DNA of 64,000 bases from an uncultured Lachnospiraceae bacterium (GCA_951802115.1 CATOPL010000005.1:1-64000); one strand, 5' to 3'; shown: positions 17,677 through 26,933, counted from the first letter of the stretch. The notes: generated from the sequence alone by a model not told the origin. Made by a program: numbers and translations.

Positions 17677-18603
17677 CTATCTCAGCTTCAGCAGCGTCTC
17701 CGCCTGCTCCATGATCTCATCAATAATTTCCCGGCAGCTCTGCCTTCTGGTCACCATACCTGCAATCTGTCCCGCCAGAACAGAACCGTTATCCGTATCG
17801 CCTTCCACAACTGCCTTGCGCAGACCACCAAGAGTCAGCTTCTCAAGTTCTTCAAAAGAAGCTCCCGATGTCTCCAACTTCAGATATTCACGCGTCATCC
17901 GATTGCGCAGTCCCCTGACCGGATGTCCATGACTTCTCCCGGTCACTTCAGAATCAATGTCTTTGGCCTTCAGAATGCGCTCTTTATAATTATCATGTAT
18001 CGTACACTCATCGGATACACAGAAACGGGTTCCCATCTGAACTGCCTCTGCACCCAGCATCATAGCTGCTGCAAAACCTCTGCCGTCTGCGATCCCTCCG
18101 GCTGCAATAACCGGAATAGACAGCACATCCACTACCTGCGGCACCAGTGTCATTGTTGTTGCCTGACCAATATGCCCGCCGGACTCTGTTCCTTCGGCAA
18201 CAACCGCATCCGCACCGCAGCGTTCCATGCGCTTTGCAAGAGCTACGGACGCAACCACCGGAATGACCTTAATACCCGCCGCTTTCCACTGCGCCATGTA
18301 TTTTTCCGGATTCCCGGCTCCCGTTGTCACGGCCGCCACGCCTTCTTCTGTCACAACCTGTGCAATATCGTCCGCAAAAGGACTCAGAAGCATGATATTT
18401 ACTCCAAAAGGTTTGTCGGTCAGCTCTTTCGCTTCGCGGATATAATTTCTTACCACATCAGCCGGCGCGTTAGCAGCACCGATCAGACCAAAGCCGCCCG
18501 CCTCCGATACGGCTGCTGCCAGATGCGACTCTGCCACCCACGCCATACCGCCCTGGATAATCGGCTTCTCTACTCCCAACAGTTCCGTAACTCTTGTCTT
18601 CAT
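17677..18603 (-). CDS. fabK: Enoyl-ACP reductase II (FMN-dependent)
   Basis: Reduces the enoyl-ACP double bond, the last step of each elongation cycle, using FMN and NAD(P)H; FabK replaces FabI in many Firmicutes. The 308-residue protein shows the nitronate-monooxygenase-like TIM barrel: PIIQGGMAWVA near 15-25, GGFGLIGAAN near 38-48, VAEGTESGGHIGQ near 140-150, VIAAGGIADGRG near 170-180 and MGTRFCVSDE near 195. A GTG three codons upstream is an alternative start; ATG 18603 has AGGTG at six bases. It follows acpP by about 30 bases. Confidence 0.93.
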   Translation of the reverse strand: MKTRVTELLGVEKPIIQGGMAWVAESHLAAAVSEAGGFGLIGAANAPADVVRNYIREAKELTDKPFGVNIMLLSPFADDIAQVVTEEGVAAVTTGAGNPEKYMAQWKAAGIKVIPVVASVALAKRMERCGADAVVAEGTESGGHIGQATTMTLVPQVVDVLSIPVIAAGGIADGRGFAAAMMLGAEAVQMGTRFCVSDECTIHDNYKERILKAKDIDSEVTGRSHGHPVRGLRNRMTREYLKLETSGASFEELEKLTLGGLRKAVVEGDTDNGSVLAGQIAGMVTRRQSCREIIDEIMEQAETLLKLR

Positions 18604-18633
18604 AACAGACACCTGCTTTCCTCTTACTTTTCC

Positions 18634-18867
18634 TTACTCTTCGATCCCTTTCGATTTCAGATAGTCTGCAACCGCACCGACCGTCGTAAGCTTCTCCAGC
18701 TCCTCAGACGGGATCTCGATCTCATATTCATCCTCAAGGTTGGTTACCAGTTCAAACAGATCCAGAGAATCCGCCCCCAGATCTTCTTTAAAGGAAGTCT
18801 CCGCTGTCAGATCCGCTGCTTCTACATTCAGCTGTTCTGCTACCATCTCTTTAATCTTCTCTAACAT
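18634..18867 (-). CDS. acpP: Acyl carrier protein
   Basis: Carries growing acyl chains on a phosphopantetheine arm. At 77 residues it is of standard length and very acidic, with the attachment site GADSLDLFEL (Ser near residue 34) and the helix III region IPSEELEKLTTVGAVADYL. Two ATGs are available; the second (18867) is 9 bases from AAAGGAG and gives the usual ACP start MLEKIKE, so it was chosen. It has its own consensus promoter with a FabT-like operator. Confidence 0.96.
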   Translation of the reverse strand: MLEKIKEMVAEQLNVEAADLTAETSFKEDLGADSLDLFELVTNLEDEYEIEIPSEELEKLTTVGAVADYLKSKGIEE

Positions 18868-18913
18868 TTTCATCTTCTCCTTTTTATAAATTATTTTTCT
18901 TTTCTCATTTTAT

Positions 18914-18954
18914 TTTGACAATCAAAGTATATAGTCGCCATCTCGTTTTGTCAA
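18914..18954 (-). promoter_or_regulatory. acpP promoter with FabT-like operator
   Basis: On the minus strand TTGACA (18949-18954) and TATACT (18926-18931) are 17 bases apart. A perfect dyad TTTGA-N3-TCAAA at 18914-18926 overlaps the end of the -10 box. The dyad matches what I recall of the FabT (MarR-family) site of streptococci and lactococci. Confidence 0.8.
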
Positions 18955-18973
18955 TATCCTTTTTAACAATTTT

Positions 18974-19939
18974 TCACCACTCTACCACACAGGCTCCCCA
19001 GGTGAGACCGGCTCCAAATCCGGAAAGAATCAGCCGGTCTCCGGAATGCAGTTTTCCCTGTTCATTCATCTGCGCCAGCAGGATCGGAAGACTAGCCGCC
19101 GAGGTGTTGGCACACTGATCAATATTCATGGGAAACTTCTCTTCCGGCTGTCTGAGGCGTTTCGCCACAGACTGGATGATTCGTTTATTCGCCTGATGCA
19201 GAAGAAACCAGGTTACTTCTTCTGCCGAAAGATCTGCTTTCTTCAGAACATCCTCGATACATAAAGGAACCGTCTTTACAGCAAACTTAAATACTTCCTG
19301 ACCGTTCATCTGAAGATAACCAAGTTCGGACTCTTCCCTGCATACAGGATTATGGTTGGAACGACCCCTGCAGGAAAGCACCTCCCACCGACTTCCGTCG
19401 CAGCCTGTCACCTGCGCGGTCACGCCGCCCTTTTCCGTCGCAGTAAGCACCGCCGCCCCGGCTCCGTCTCCAAAGAGTACGCAGGTACTTCTGTCTGTCC
19501 AGTCCACCAGTTTGGACAAAGTTTCCGCTCCGATCAGCAATACATTTTTATAGATGCCGCTCTTGATAAAAGCATCCGCCGTATGTAATGCATACAGAAA
19601 ACCCGAGCAGGCGGCATTTATATCAAACGCAACCGCATTTACAGCTCCAAGCTCCGCCTGAACCCGACAGGCCGTACTCGGAGTCTCTGTATCAGATGTA
19701 ATAGTTGCCACGATCAAAAGGTCGATCTGTTCTGGCTGCAGTCCTGAAGCTTCCAGCGCTTTCTGAGCGGCTCCTGTCGCCAGAGAAGTCGTAGTTTCCT
19801 TTTTTGCCAGATATCTCTTTCTGATACCGGTACGTTCTGCAATCCATTCATCACTGGTATCCATGATCGTTGATAAATAGTCATTATCCGCTGCATACGC
19901 CGGCAGCTGCCAGCCGGTTCCGATAATTTTTGCGTTCAT
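18974..19939 (-). CDS. fabH: 3-oxoacyl-ACP synthase III
   Basis: Starts fatty acid synthesis by condensing acetyl-CoA (or branched acyl-CoA) with malonyl-ACP. The 321-residue chain has the KAS III triad: Cys near residue 111 in DINAACSGFLYAL, His in WFLLHQANKRI near 243, and Asn in CANTSAASLPILL near 273. The GTG-IRKRY region near 37-43 and the closing GFGAGLTWGA are also typical. The open frame extends 13 codons upstream, but ATG 19939 has AGAGGA at six bases and gives the family N-terminus (AKIIGTGWQLP). It is the first gene of the fab operon, under a consensus promoter and operator. Confidence 0.95.
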   Translation of the reverse strand: MNAKIIGTGWQLPAYAADNDYLSTIMDTSDEWIAERTGIRKRYLAKKETTTSLATGAAQKALEASGLQPEQIDLLIVATITSDTETPSTACRVQAELGAVNAVAFDINAACSGFLYALHTADAFIKSGIYKNVLLIGAETLSKLVDWTDRSTCVLFGDGAGAAVLTATEKGGVTAQVTGCDGSRWEVLSCRGRSNHNPVCREESELGYLQMNGQEVFKFAVKTVPLCIEDVLKKADLSAEEVTWFLLHQANKRIIQSVAKRLRQPEEKFPMNIDQCANTSAASLPILLAQMNEQGKLHSGDRLILSGFGAGLTWGACVVEW

Positions 19940-19966
19940 TCTGTATCCTCTATTCCGCAATATTAT

Positions 19967-20020
19967 TTTGACTTTCAAAGTATTCGCCTAAAGTATATAC
20001 GGGAAGCCGGTGTTTGTCAA
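19967..20020 (-). promoter_or_regulatory. fabH operon promoter with FabT-like operator
   Basis: On the minus strand TTGACA (20015-20020) and TATACT (19992-19997) are 17 bases apart. A perfect TTTGA-N3-TCAAA dyad at 19967-19979 lies just downstream, across the expected transcription start. It is the same dyad as at the acpP promoter. Confidence 0.82.
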
Positions 20021-20030
20021 GCCAAAATCT

Positions 20031-20801
20031 TCAGCTGATGGTCACTGTCTGATATGGAATCGTAATTCCATTCTCCCTGAACCTTTTCACCAGCGCCGCC
20101 CGGATATCGCTGCACGCCTGAAAGCTGTCGTCCAGATTCTTGGTCCATACAGTCGTCTTGAGAATAATTCCGTTTGACGTATAGGTTTTAATGAACACTT
20201 TGTTTTCCACTGTATTCAATGTCAGCTCATGTTCTATACAGATTTTCTGCATCTCATCCATTGCCTTGTCGATATCGGAATCGTAAGAAATCTCTATTTC
20301 CATAAAATTTCCCACATTTTCAATAAAATTGGTATTGGTAATCACCGCTGTATCCATGACGGAATTGGGAACGATACAGCACTCCCCGTTAAACTGCCGG
20401 ATAATTGTATGGCGAATCGTTATATCCTTCACTATGCCCTCAGCAATCACACTGCTGCCCTGAACGACCCTGATTTTCTCGTCCACATTATAAGGTCTTG
20501 ACATGGACAAAGAGATTCCGCTGATTACATTGGCCAGCGCCTGCTGAGCCGCAAAAGTAGCGATTGCCACCATCAAAGAACCGCTCTGCAGCAAAGCCTT
20601 GCTGATATCTCTTGTCACTTCGAACTGCTGCAGAAAACTGTAAACAATGATAACATTGAGCACAACGTTAATCACGCTCTTTGTAAATCTCAGATGTACA
20701 GAATTGTGTTTTCTTGTCATGAATCTGAACACCAGATCAACCACTCGGTTGGTCAGTATTTCAGTAACAATAAAGATACCTATTTTCAACAGATTACTCA
20801 T
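20031..20801 (-). CDS. MscS-family mechanosensitive channel
   Basis: A 256-residue small-conductance mechanosensitive channel, which releases solutes under hypo-osmotic stress. N-terminal hydrophobic helices lie near residues 5-25 and 40-65. The pore-lining helix and following beta domain are near 75-115: GSLMVAIATFAAQQALANVISG, then the typical Gly/Ala-rich packing. The middle domain includes VQGSSVIAEGIVKDITIRHT and PNSVM (near 150), hallmark MscS segments. It is smaller than E. coli MscS by about 30 residues. AAGGAG precedes ATG 20801; the open frame upstream of it lacks a better start. It sits immediately upstream of the fabH promoter. Confidence 0.87.
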   Translation of the reverse strand: MSNLLKIGIFIVTEILTNRVVDLVFRFMTRKHNSVHLRFTKSVINVVLNVIIVYSFLQQFEVTRDISKALLQSGSLMVAIATFAAQQALANVISGISLSMSRPYNVDEKIRVVQGSSVIAEGIVKDITIRHTIIRQFNGECCIVPNSVMDTAVITNTNFIENVGNFMEIEISYDSDIDKAMDEMQKICIEHELTLNTVENKVFIKTYTSNGIILKTTVWTKNLDDSFQACSDIRAALVKRFRENGITIPYQTVTIS

Positions 20802-21033
20802 TTTTCTCTCCTTATATCTTTTCCGCCAAGTCATATCTCTAATCACCTGACAGATCCATATTCCTCGACGGCTGCATATATGACAGAATTTACCCGGTCA
20901 TTGAAAACTCATTCCATCAGCAATTCCTGCATTTTTTCGGCCAACCGAAAAAGCAAACAACAAAATGTCCCTGAAAATAACAATACTGCAGCCCTGTCAA
21001 TATAAATTACGGATTATTTGAAAAACAGTGCGA

Positions 21034-22107
21034 TTATGTAAGTTCCTTACTCAGCAAAACATACTCATACTCCTCAGCCACCAGTTCCTGAAAATAACCG
21101 CGGTTTATATTGCCCTGACGAATCAGCGCTCCTACGGACGGCACGCCGGCTTTCTGCAGTTCTTCTTTAACAGCCTCTGCCAGAGCTTTTCCCAGTCCGC
21201 GGTGCGATGCGTCAACGCCCATATAGAGCATAACATAGGAACGCGGTCTGACGCGCGTCAGAAGAATGCGCACATAATCGGCGGCAGTAAGCCTGCCATA
21301 GACGGTATTTCCATAGTCCGGAATACTGATAAAAAATCCTACGGCTTTTCCCTGATAATAAGCCATCTTTACCATAGAATACCGGATCAGAGGTTTCAGA
21401 TAACTGTACAGAGCGGCAAATTCATCTCTGCTGATCGGTTTATATACGGGAAAAGTCCGGTAAAGCCTGATGATGAGATTATAAACTTCGTCCAGCGTAC
21501 GGTCAAATGTCCCGCTGGACGGACTTAGAATCTGATATCCTTCCTGCCGCTTCTGATGAAGCCTTGAAGAAAATATTCGATCCTCATAAGAATGTTCTAC
21601 AATCCGATAGCGATTGGAAAAATACCGCTCCGTAATATCACAGCCTGCTTTCTGCCACAGCCGCACATAATAATCCCTGTTATATGGTTCTCCTGTATAA
21701 AAACGTTGAAAATGACTGGCTTTAAATCGGTAGCGAAGCCAGAAGGAAGCATCGACCGGTCCGGTCATTTTAACGCATCCTTCTGCCTTTGCGATAGTTT
21801 CCGCCTCCCGGAATAAAAGCCCGACCGCTTCCTCGCAGTCCTCACTTTCGAAAAAGCCCAGATACCCCTCCGGATCTTCCGGATAGACCGTAAGAACCGC
21901 CCGGCTTACAGCCCTTTTTCCGTCATCCAGAACAAGCAGCGGAAAAACCTTAAAGTAATGACTGAGAATGTGAGTTCCTTCCAGAATCTTCTGCTCTTCC
22001 TGCGGCTGCTGTACCATTTCTTTCTTTGTATAAAGCCTGCGAGGAAGCTCCAGAAATTTATTGATCAGATCTTTTTCCCCGGAAAACGACAATACTGTAT
22101 AATTCAT
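21034..22107 (-). CDS. GNAT-like acyltransferase, last gene of the UbiA operon
   Basis: A 357-residue protein with a C-terminal GNAT-type acyl-CoA binding loop (MGVDASHRGLGKALAEAVKEEL near residues 300-320) and a less conserved N-terminal half containing EGCVKMTGPVDASFWLRYRF near 110-130. The two-part layout resembles large GNAT-like proteins that N-acylate amines or amino acids. Its ATG overlaps the stop of the adenylate-forming ligase (22104-22107). Working next to an acyl-activating enzyme it could transfer an activated acyl group, but this is inference; the substrate is unknown. The gap after it (to 20801) has a short TTTTTCGG hairpin at 20932-20952 without a T-run. Confidence 0.7.
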   Translation of the reverse strand: MNYTVLSFSGEKDLINKFLELPRRLYTKKEMVQQPQEEQKILEGTHILSHYFKVFPLLVLDDGKRAVSRAVLTVYPEDPEGYLGFFESEDCEEAVGLLFREAETIAKAEGCVKMTGPVDASFWLRYRFKASHFQRFYTGEPYNRDYYVRLWQKAGCDITERYFSNRYRIVEHSYEDRIFSSRLHQKRQEGYQILSPSSGTFDRTLDEVYNLIIRLYRTFPVYKPISRDEFAALYSYLKPLIRYSMVKMAYYQGKAVGFFISIPDYGNTVYGRLTAADYVRILLTRVRPRSYVMLYMGVDASHRGLGKALAEAVKEELQKAGVPSVGALIRQGNINRGYFQELVAEEYEYVLLSKELT

Positions 22108-23534
22108 TTGATCCGTCCTCCCGGCGTATCCGCCTTGATATAAATCTGTCGGATCTGCTTATATCGGGGCAGCAGATGATTGACCTGTTCGATATGTTCT
22201 CTCACTTCCTCTTCCGTAAGATCACTGACCACCGATGCGGTTGGATGATGGTTCTCCTCAAAGACCTTTACTGCTTTTATCTGCGGATGCTGCAGAATCA
22301 GTTTTTCCAGTTCATCCACATAGACATTTTTGCCGTTGGCAGTCAGAATCATGCGCTTCTTCCGCCCTTTCAGATACAGGTGACCGGTATCAGAAAGAAT
22401 TCCCAGATCTCCGGTATGATACGCTCCGTCCTGATCAAACTCCGAATAACGGCCATTCTGATCCAGATATCCCCGCGACACGCTTTCTCCTTTTACAATG
22501 ATCTCCCCGACCCCTTCTTTATCCGGATCCAGAATCCGGACATCCAGATTCTCAAAGACCACTCCATTCGAAGCAAGATCCGGATCACCGGGAACGGCAA
22601 GCGCAATGACAGAAGAAGTCTCCGTCGTTCCGTACGCTTCCAGAAGGCAGACTCCCTGCTGAATAAAATACTGCTTGACTGCGGAATCTGTAAAACTTCC
22701 GCCGCAGTAAAGAAACCGGATATGCCGCAGAACCTCCAGAAGTTCCGCTGTCATGATATCGTACATCCGGTACAGAAAAAGCGGAACCGTACATACCACT
22801 GTAGGACGCACTTCCACCATCTCTGCAATCAACTGCTTCAGATCAGAGCAGAGACAGAGCTGCATGCCCGAAATAACCGTATATAAAATGTTTGCCACCC
22901 CGGTATAGACGTGATGAAACGGAAGAAAGACATAGGCGCTGTCCTCCTCTGTCATCGGCGTCCGCCTGTACAGAGTCTCCCAGTTTGCAAACAGATTCCG
23001 CTGTGTAAGCGGAATCGCTTTAGGCACATCGGTAGTGCCGGATGTAAACAGAATCAGAGCAGTCCGCTCCTCATCTTTGATGCCGTCCGGCCTAAGCACC
23101 ATTTTCTGTCCCTCCCGGATCAAAGCGGGCAGATCCTCCTCTATACTGAACCAGGCCATTTCCGGATGCTTTTTTTCCAGTATTCTTCTTTTTTCCTTTT
23201 GAGAACAGGAATAAAAAACTGCAGAGACAGGAATCACAGACATCGTATGCTCCAGATCATATTCTGTCCATGTCGGGTCTACCGGCACGCAGGTTCCCAC
23301 ATACCCCATGATACTAAAATAAAGAAGAATCCATTCGCGGGAATTTTCTGCACACAGCATCAGATTTTTATTTTGAAACCCCTGTTTTAAGAGAGCTTTG
23401 GCAATACTTTGGACATCGCCGATCACCTCATGAAACGTATGCGCAACCCAGCTGCCGCCGCTCCTGGTACGAATATAGGGACGATCCGTCCACTTTCTAT
23501 CATCTTCTTCTAAATATTCACTGATCGTTTTCAT
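22104..23534 (-). CDS. Class I adenylate-forming enzyme (acyl-CoA synthetase/ligase-like)
   Basis: A 476-residue ANL-superfamily enzyme that activates a carboxylic acid as acyl-AMP. Core motifs are visible: LFTSGTTDVPKAIPLT near 165-180 (the P-loop-like A3), FLPFHHVYTG near 210, LEAYGTTETSS near 305-315 (A5), YHTGDLG near 385 (A7) and KGRKKRMILTANGKNVY near 400-415 (A8). The chain ends GGRIK, exactly at the A10 lysine, so the C-terminal subdomain is complete but without extension. There is no carrier-protein domain, so the acyl group must go to CoA, a separate carrier or an amine. It lies 107 bases after the phosphotransferase-like gene and is coupled to the GNAT-like gene. Confidence 0.85.
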   Translation of the reverse strand: MKTISEYLEEDDRKWTDRPYIRTRSGGSWVAHTFHEVIGDVQSIAKALLKQGFQNKNLMLCAENSREWILLYFSIMGYVGTCVPVDPTWTEYDLEHTMSVIPVSAVFYSCSQKEKRRILEKKHPEMAWFSIEEDLPALIREGQKMVLRPDGIKDEERTALILFTSGTTDVPKAIPLTQRNLFANWETLYRRTPMTEEDSAYVFLPFHHVYTGVANILYTVISGMQLCLCSDLKQLIAEMVEVRPTVVCTVPLFLYRMYDIMTAELLEVLRHIRFLYCGGSFTDSAVKQYFIQQGVCLLEAYGTTETSSVIALAVPGDPDLASNGVVFENLDVRILDPDKEGVGEIIVKGESVSRGYLDQNGRYSEFDQDGAYHTGDLGILSDTGHLYLKGRKKRMILTANGKNVYVDELEKLILQHPQIKAVKVFEENHHPTASVVSDLTEEEVREHIEQVNHLLPRYKQIRQIYIKADTPGGRIK

Positions 23535-23641
23535 ATGATCTCCTCATCATCTCTCCCGCAAACTGCCGCTGACCATATTCCTGCCTCTGTGCCGTCTTCT
23601 GTGTTTGCCGTTCATGTGACAGTTGTGAGAATACATGTGTT

Positions 23642-26029
23642 TTACTGCAGAACAGTTACTGTTCCGCTGTCCCCGTCGATTCTTACCAGATCCCCGTCCT
23701 TCAGGTACTCGGTAATATGCGGGATTCCAACTACGGCAGGCTTTCCAAGCTCCCGCGAAATAATCGCTGTGTGCGACAAAAGAGAACCTTTTTCAGAAAT
23801 AAGCCCTCTGGCGCCTGCGATCAGAAATACCCAGCCCGGATCTGTCATCCTGGCGACAAGAATCCGGCCTTTTGTATCAACCTCCAAAGACGGTTCCCTG
23901 ACAATCTTTACTCTGCCCTCTGCAATTCCCTGAGAACATGCGGTTCCTCTGAATACTCTCTGACCGCTGTCATATTCCCTGTTTTGGACTCCCCGGGAGT
24001 GCTTGTCTGTCACTTTCCCGGAAAAGACAAGGCGCGACCAGGCGGGAAGTGCTCGAAAGCCCTCATACAGTTCTTTTCTCTTCCGGATCAGCTCTTTAAG
24101 ATCACGTAAAGTACCAGAAGCCTCCTGTTCGATCTCACCGCATTCCAGCCAGAAAATATCATCCGGATGTTCGATCTGTCCCCGCCTGTGCAGATTTCTT
24201 CCCATCTGCCGCACCAGCGTGCGCATCATACCGTATAACCGACTTCTGTTCAACCGCGATTTTTCCCGGTTACGGATACCAAGAGCCGCCCGGCCCGCCA
24301 GGAAAAGAGACAGCCTGTCAAGATAACCCTCATCCTTTTTCCGCTGACTGTCCGGGCCGGAAGAACCGGCGTTTTTTTCAGAATCCAGGACGCTGTCCGC
24401 ATATGAAAGAATATACCTGACCAGCAGCTGCGGATCTGTCCGGAAGGTCCTGCTCTCCAGCTTCAGTTCTTCTGTATTCCGGTCACCATACCTGCAGATA
24501 TATGCCTTTATCCGCCTTGTAAAATCATCCCCGGTATTTTCAGCATATCTGTCATAGTCTTCCCGGGTCCGAATCCGGCGAAGCTCCTCCAGCCGTTTTT
24601 CTTTTACTGCCTGTTCTGCCAGACGGCGCAGTTCCTGTACCGGGCCGAGACTTTCCAGATTATGCAGACCGGATATGGCACGCTTTGCCTCCAGTCCATA
24701 ATCCGGAACATGTCCGGCTTTCAGACGCGCTTTCAAAAGCCCCGTAAAAAGAAAGGCATACATATCATTTACAAGCGTCATATCCCACCTTTTTACCGTC
24801 ATTTCCTGAAGTAAATGATAATGTTCAAGCAACACTCTGTTATCCTCTGTGGCCGTATCCAGCATTTCAAATCGTCCGATAATTTCTTTAAAATATTCAT
24901 CAAGCCGCCTCATCTCTTCCGGGCAGGTCAGAAGCAGACGAAAAAAAGAAACCGTAACTTTCAGACGTACGCCGGGCCGGATCTTTCCCTGAAGACTCGA
25001 ACTGACCGCCTTCTCTTCCACTCCCATCATTTCCTGCCATATGGGAATAAGTTTTTTGCTGAATGGAAGAAAAAGAAGTACGTCATACCAGCTGCTGATG
25101 CGGTAATAAACGCGCCCATTGGCCATATCCACCATATGTTTCAGCACTTCATCGATCTTCTGAACCGTTTCTGATTCTCCCGTCAGACGATTGAGAAGAT
25201 TTTTAAATACCTGATAATATGCTTCTCTGATAAAGCTCTGCGTCAGAGGAAGCGTAATTCCGGGATAGCTCTCCACAATATTGCTGTTATCCAGAATGAT
25301 AACCGAAGCCTCTTTATCCAGACCGGTAATCGGACGCGTCTGAAGAAGCCACAGCTTTCCGTTTTGCAAAGCATACTCCATATCGCATTCCATCCCGAAC
25401 AGGTCCCTGACCTGACCCGATATGCAGATCAGCTCCTCCACCTGTCTCTCATCCAGAAGAGGAGCCTCTCCTGTCTGTTCAAAATAATAGACGGCGTCCG
25501 ACCGATTATAATAATAAGTAGTCGTGTCCGTCCGTTCCTCCACCACCTGCTCCCCGGTCCCGGCCCCAAGAACAATCACCGTCTCATTTAAAAGGCCCTG
25601 CGGATTGACTGTAAACAGCACCCCGGACAATTCTGCTTCGACCATTTCCTGAACGATGACATGCATGCCCGTCTTACCGGAGGCCATCCCACACGATCCG
25701 CCATATGCAGAGACTCTGCTTTCTTCCGCCTGTGAAAACACTTTCCGGATGCAGGCGCAGACTTCTTCTTCGCGTACCCGCAAAAATGTACAGAACTGCC
25801 CGGCAAATGAATATTCCGCTCCGTCTTCCACCGACGCGGAAGAACGGACAGAAAACAACTTGCTTCCGGAAAAACAACGGTTCAGGCGCCTGATAACCTC
25901 TTCTTCCTCAAAAGCTTCATCCACGCAGAAAAACGGCGGGACCGGATATCCGTTTTCAAGAAGCCGGAACAAATTCCACGCCTTCGAACCCGGCGCATGG
26001 TTTTTATAATTATCTGCATCGATAATCAT
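23642..26029 (-). CDS. PEP-synthase-like phosphotransferase with terminal His domain
   Basis: A 795-residue protein with an N-terminal PPDK/PEP-synthase ATP-grasp domain: GSKAWNLFRLLENGYPVPPFF near 14-34, FSVRSSASVEDG near 58-70, ELSGVLFTVNP near 133-143 and LWLLQTRPITG near 228-238. A helical middle region of about 400 residues follows. The phospho-histidine swivelling domain is at the very C-terminus (GSLLSHTAIISRELGKPAVV, His near 753). The C-terminal PEP/pyruvate-binding barrel of true PEP synthase is absent. This order (ATP-grasp, helical acceptor domain, His domain) is that of rifampin-phosphotransferase-type enzymes, so it probably phosphorylates another acceptor with ATP. Four bases separate it from the UbiA-like gene. 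Confidence 0.85.
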   Translation of the reverse strand: MIIDADNYKNHAPGSKAWNLFRLLENGYPVPPFFCVDEAFEEEEVIRRLNRCFSGSKLFSVRSSASVEDGAEYSFAGQFCTFLRVREEEVCACIRKVFSQAEESRVSAYGGSCGMASGKTGMHVIVQEMVEAELSGVLFTVNPQGLLNETVIVLGAGTGEQVVEERTDTTTYYYNRSDAVYYFEQTGEAPLLDERQVEELICISGQVRDLFGMECDMEYALQNGKLWLLQTRPITGLDKEASVIILDNSNIVESYPGITLPLTQSFIREAYYQVFKNLLNRLTGESETVQKIDEVLKHMVDMANGRVYYRISSWYDVLLFLPFSKKLIPIWQEMMGVEEKAVSSSLQGKIRPGVRLKVTVSFFRLLLTCPEEMRRLDEYFKEIIGRFEMLDTATEDNRVLLEHYHLLQEMTVKRWDMTLVNDMYAFLFTGLLKARLKAGHVPDYGLEAKRAISGLHNLESLGPVQELRRLAEQAVKEKRLEELRRIRTREDYDRYAENTGDDFTRRIKAYICRYGDRNTEELKLESRTFRTDPQLLVRYILSYADSVLDSEKNAGSSGPDSQRKKDEGYLDRLSLFLAGRAALGIRNREKSRLNRSRLYGMMRTLVRQMGRNLHRRGQIEHPDDIFWLECGEIEQEASGTLRDLKELIRKRKELYEGFRALPAWSRLVFSGKVTDKHSRGVQNREYDSGQRVFRGTACSQGIAEGRVKIVREPSLEVDTKGRILVARMTDPGWVFLIAGARGLISEKGSLLSHTAIISRELGKPAVVGIPHITEYLKDGDLVRIDGDSGTVTVLQ

Positions 26030-26033
26030 ATCA

Positions 26034-26933
26034 TCATATCCTCCCCCAGATCAGATAAACCGGTATCGTCAGCAGCATCAGGGATTCCTGAATATAGGTA
26101 TACCGTTCCACCTTATCTACAATCGCAAACTGCGAGGGTTCTTTTATAAACTGCAAAAACTTCACAGTCATCCAGGAAACATCAAGAAGCAACGCTGCCA
26201 CTGTGATCCGGTTCAGATTCCAGACCAGCAGGAAGTTGGTCATAATGTCCACCCAGGTCAACAACAGAATGAACCGCACCGGTTTCCGATAACCGAACAG
26301 ACTGGAATAGGTGACATATTCTGTCTCATCCTCTGGTGCACGGATTTTACGGGAGATTTCCCAGATCAGAGCCGGAAAATACAGTGTCCATGCAGCAAGG
26401 AAATTAACCCATGTAAACAGAGGCAGTCCATATTTCCGGCAGGTAAAAGAGATGATATAAATATTCATAATCATCTGCACTGGATTATGAGTAACAAGCG
26501 CCAGCGGAAGACTTTTCTGTATCTTTTTTTTGCTGAAAAACCACAGAGACATGAGAGTACCGTAAATATAAAGAAACAGAAAAAAGCCAAAATTATTCAT
26601 GAACACAAAATTCAACAATACAGTAACGGCAATTAAAACTGTCACAAAGACAGCCAGGTCTTTTTTATGTACTCTGCCTGACGGCAGCGGACGGTGTGCA
26701 AACAGTCTGCAGTCCAGCTCGTAATCTTTAAAATCATCCGCAATCCTCAGCCATAAAAGAAAGCTGAAAACCGTAAAACCGCCGATCAGTTCCTGTATTC
26801 CAAGATGGAATGAGCGGATACCGGCATTGAGCAAAATGATAAAATGAATCTCTCCAAAGATAATCAGACCAAGAGCAAATCTTGGCAGAATAGGATACAT
26901 CTCTTGAAAATAAACAGACAGCCGCCGGAACAT
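26034..26933 (-). CDS. UbiA-family prenyltransferase-like membrane protein
   Basis: A 299-residue polytopic membrane protein. The first metal-binding motif of the UbiA family is recognisable as RIADDFKDYELD near residues 62-74, followed after a few residues by RPLPSGRV, which is highly characteristic of UbiA members. About eight further hydrophobic helices run to the C-terminus. The second Asp motif is less clear (APEDETEYVTYSSLFGYRKP near 200-220). UbiA enzymes move a polyprenyl group from a diphosphate to an aromatic ring or other acceptor. GGAGG lies 7 bases before the ATG. It is the first gene of a four-gene operon with the PEP-synthase-like, ligase and GNAT-like genes. The acceptor is unknown. 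Confidence 0.8.
   Translation of the reverse strand: MFRRLSVYFQEMYPILPRFALGLIIFGEIHFIILLNAGIRSFHLGIQELIGGFTVFSFLLWLRIADDFKDYELDCRLFAHRPLPSGRVHKKDLAVFVTVLIAVTVLLNFVFMNNFGFFLFLYIYGTLMSLWFFSKKKIQKSLPLALVTHNPVQMIMNIYIISFTCRKYGLPLFTWVNFLAAWTLYFPALIWEISRKIRAPEDETEYVTYSSLFGYRKPVRFILLLTWVDIMTNFLLVWNLNRITVAALLLDVSWMTVKFLQFIKEPSQFAIVDKVERYTYIQESLMLLTIPVYLIWGRI

Noticed and set aside
20932-20952. TTTTTCGG-CCAA-CCGAAAAA hairpin after the UbiA operon
   Set aside because: The stem is A/T-dominated and no T-run follows on the transcribed strand, so a terminator call is not supported.
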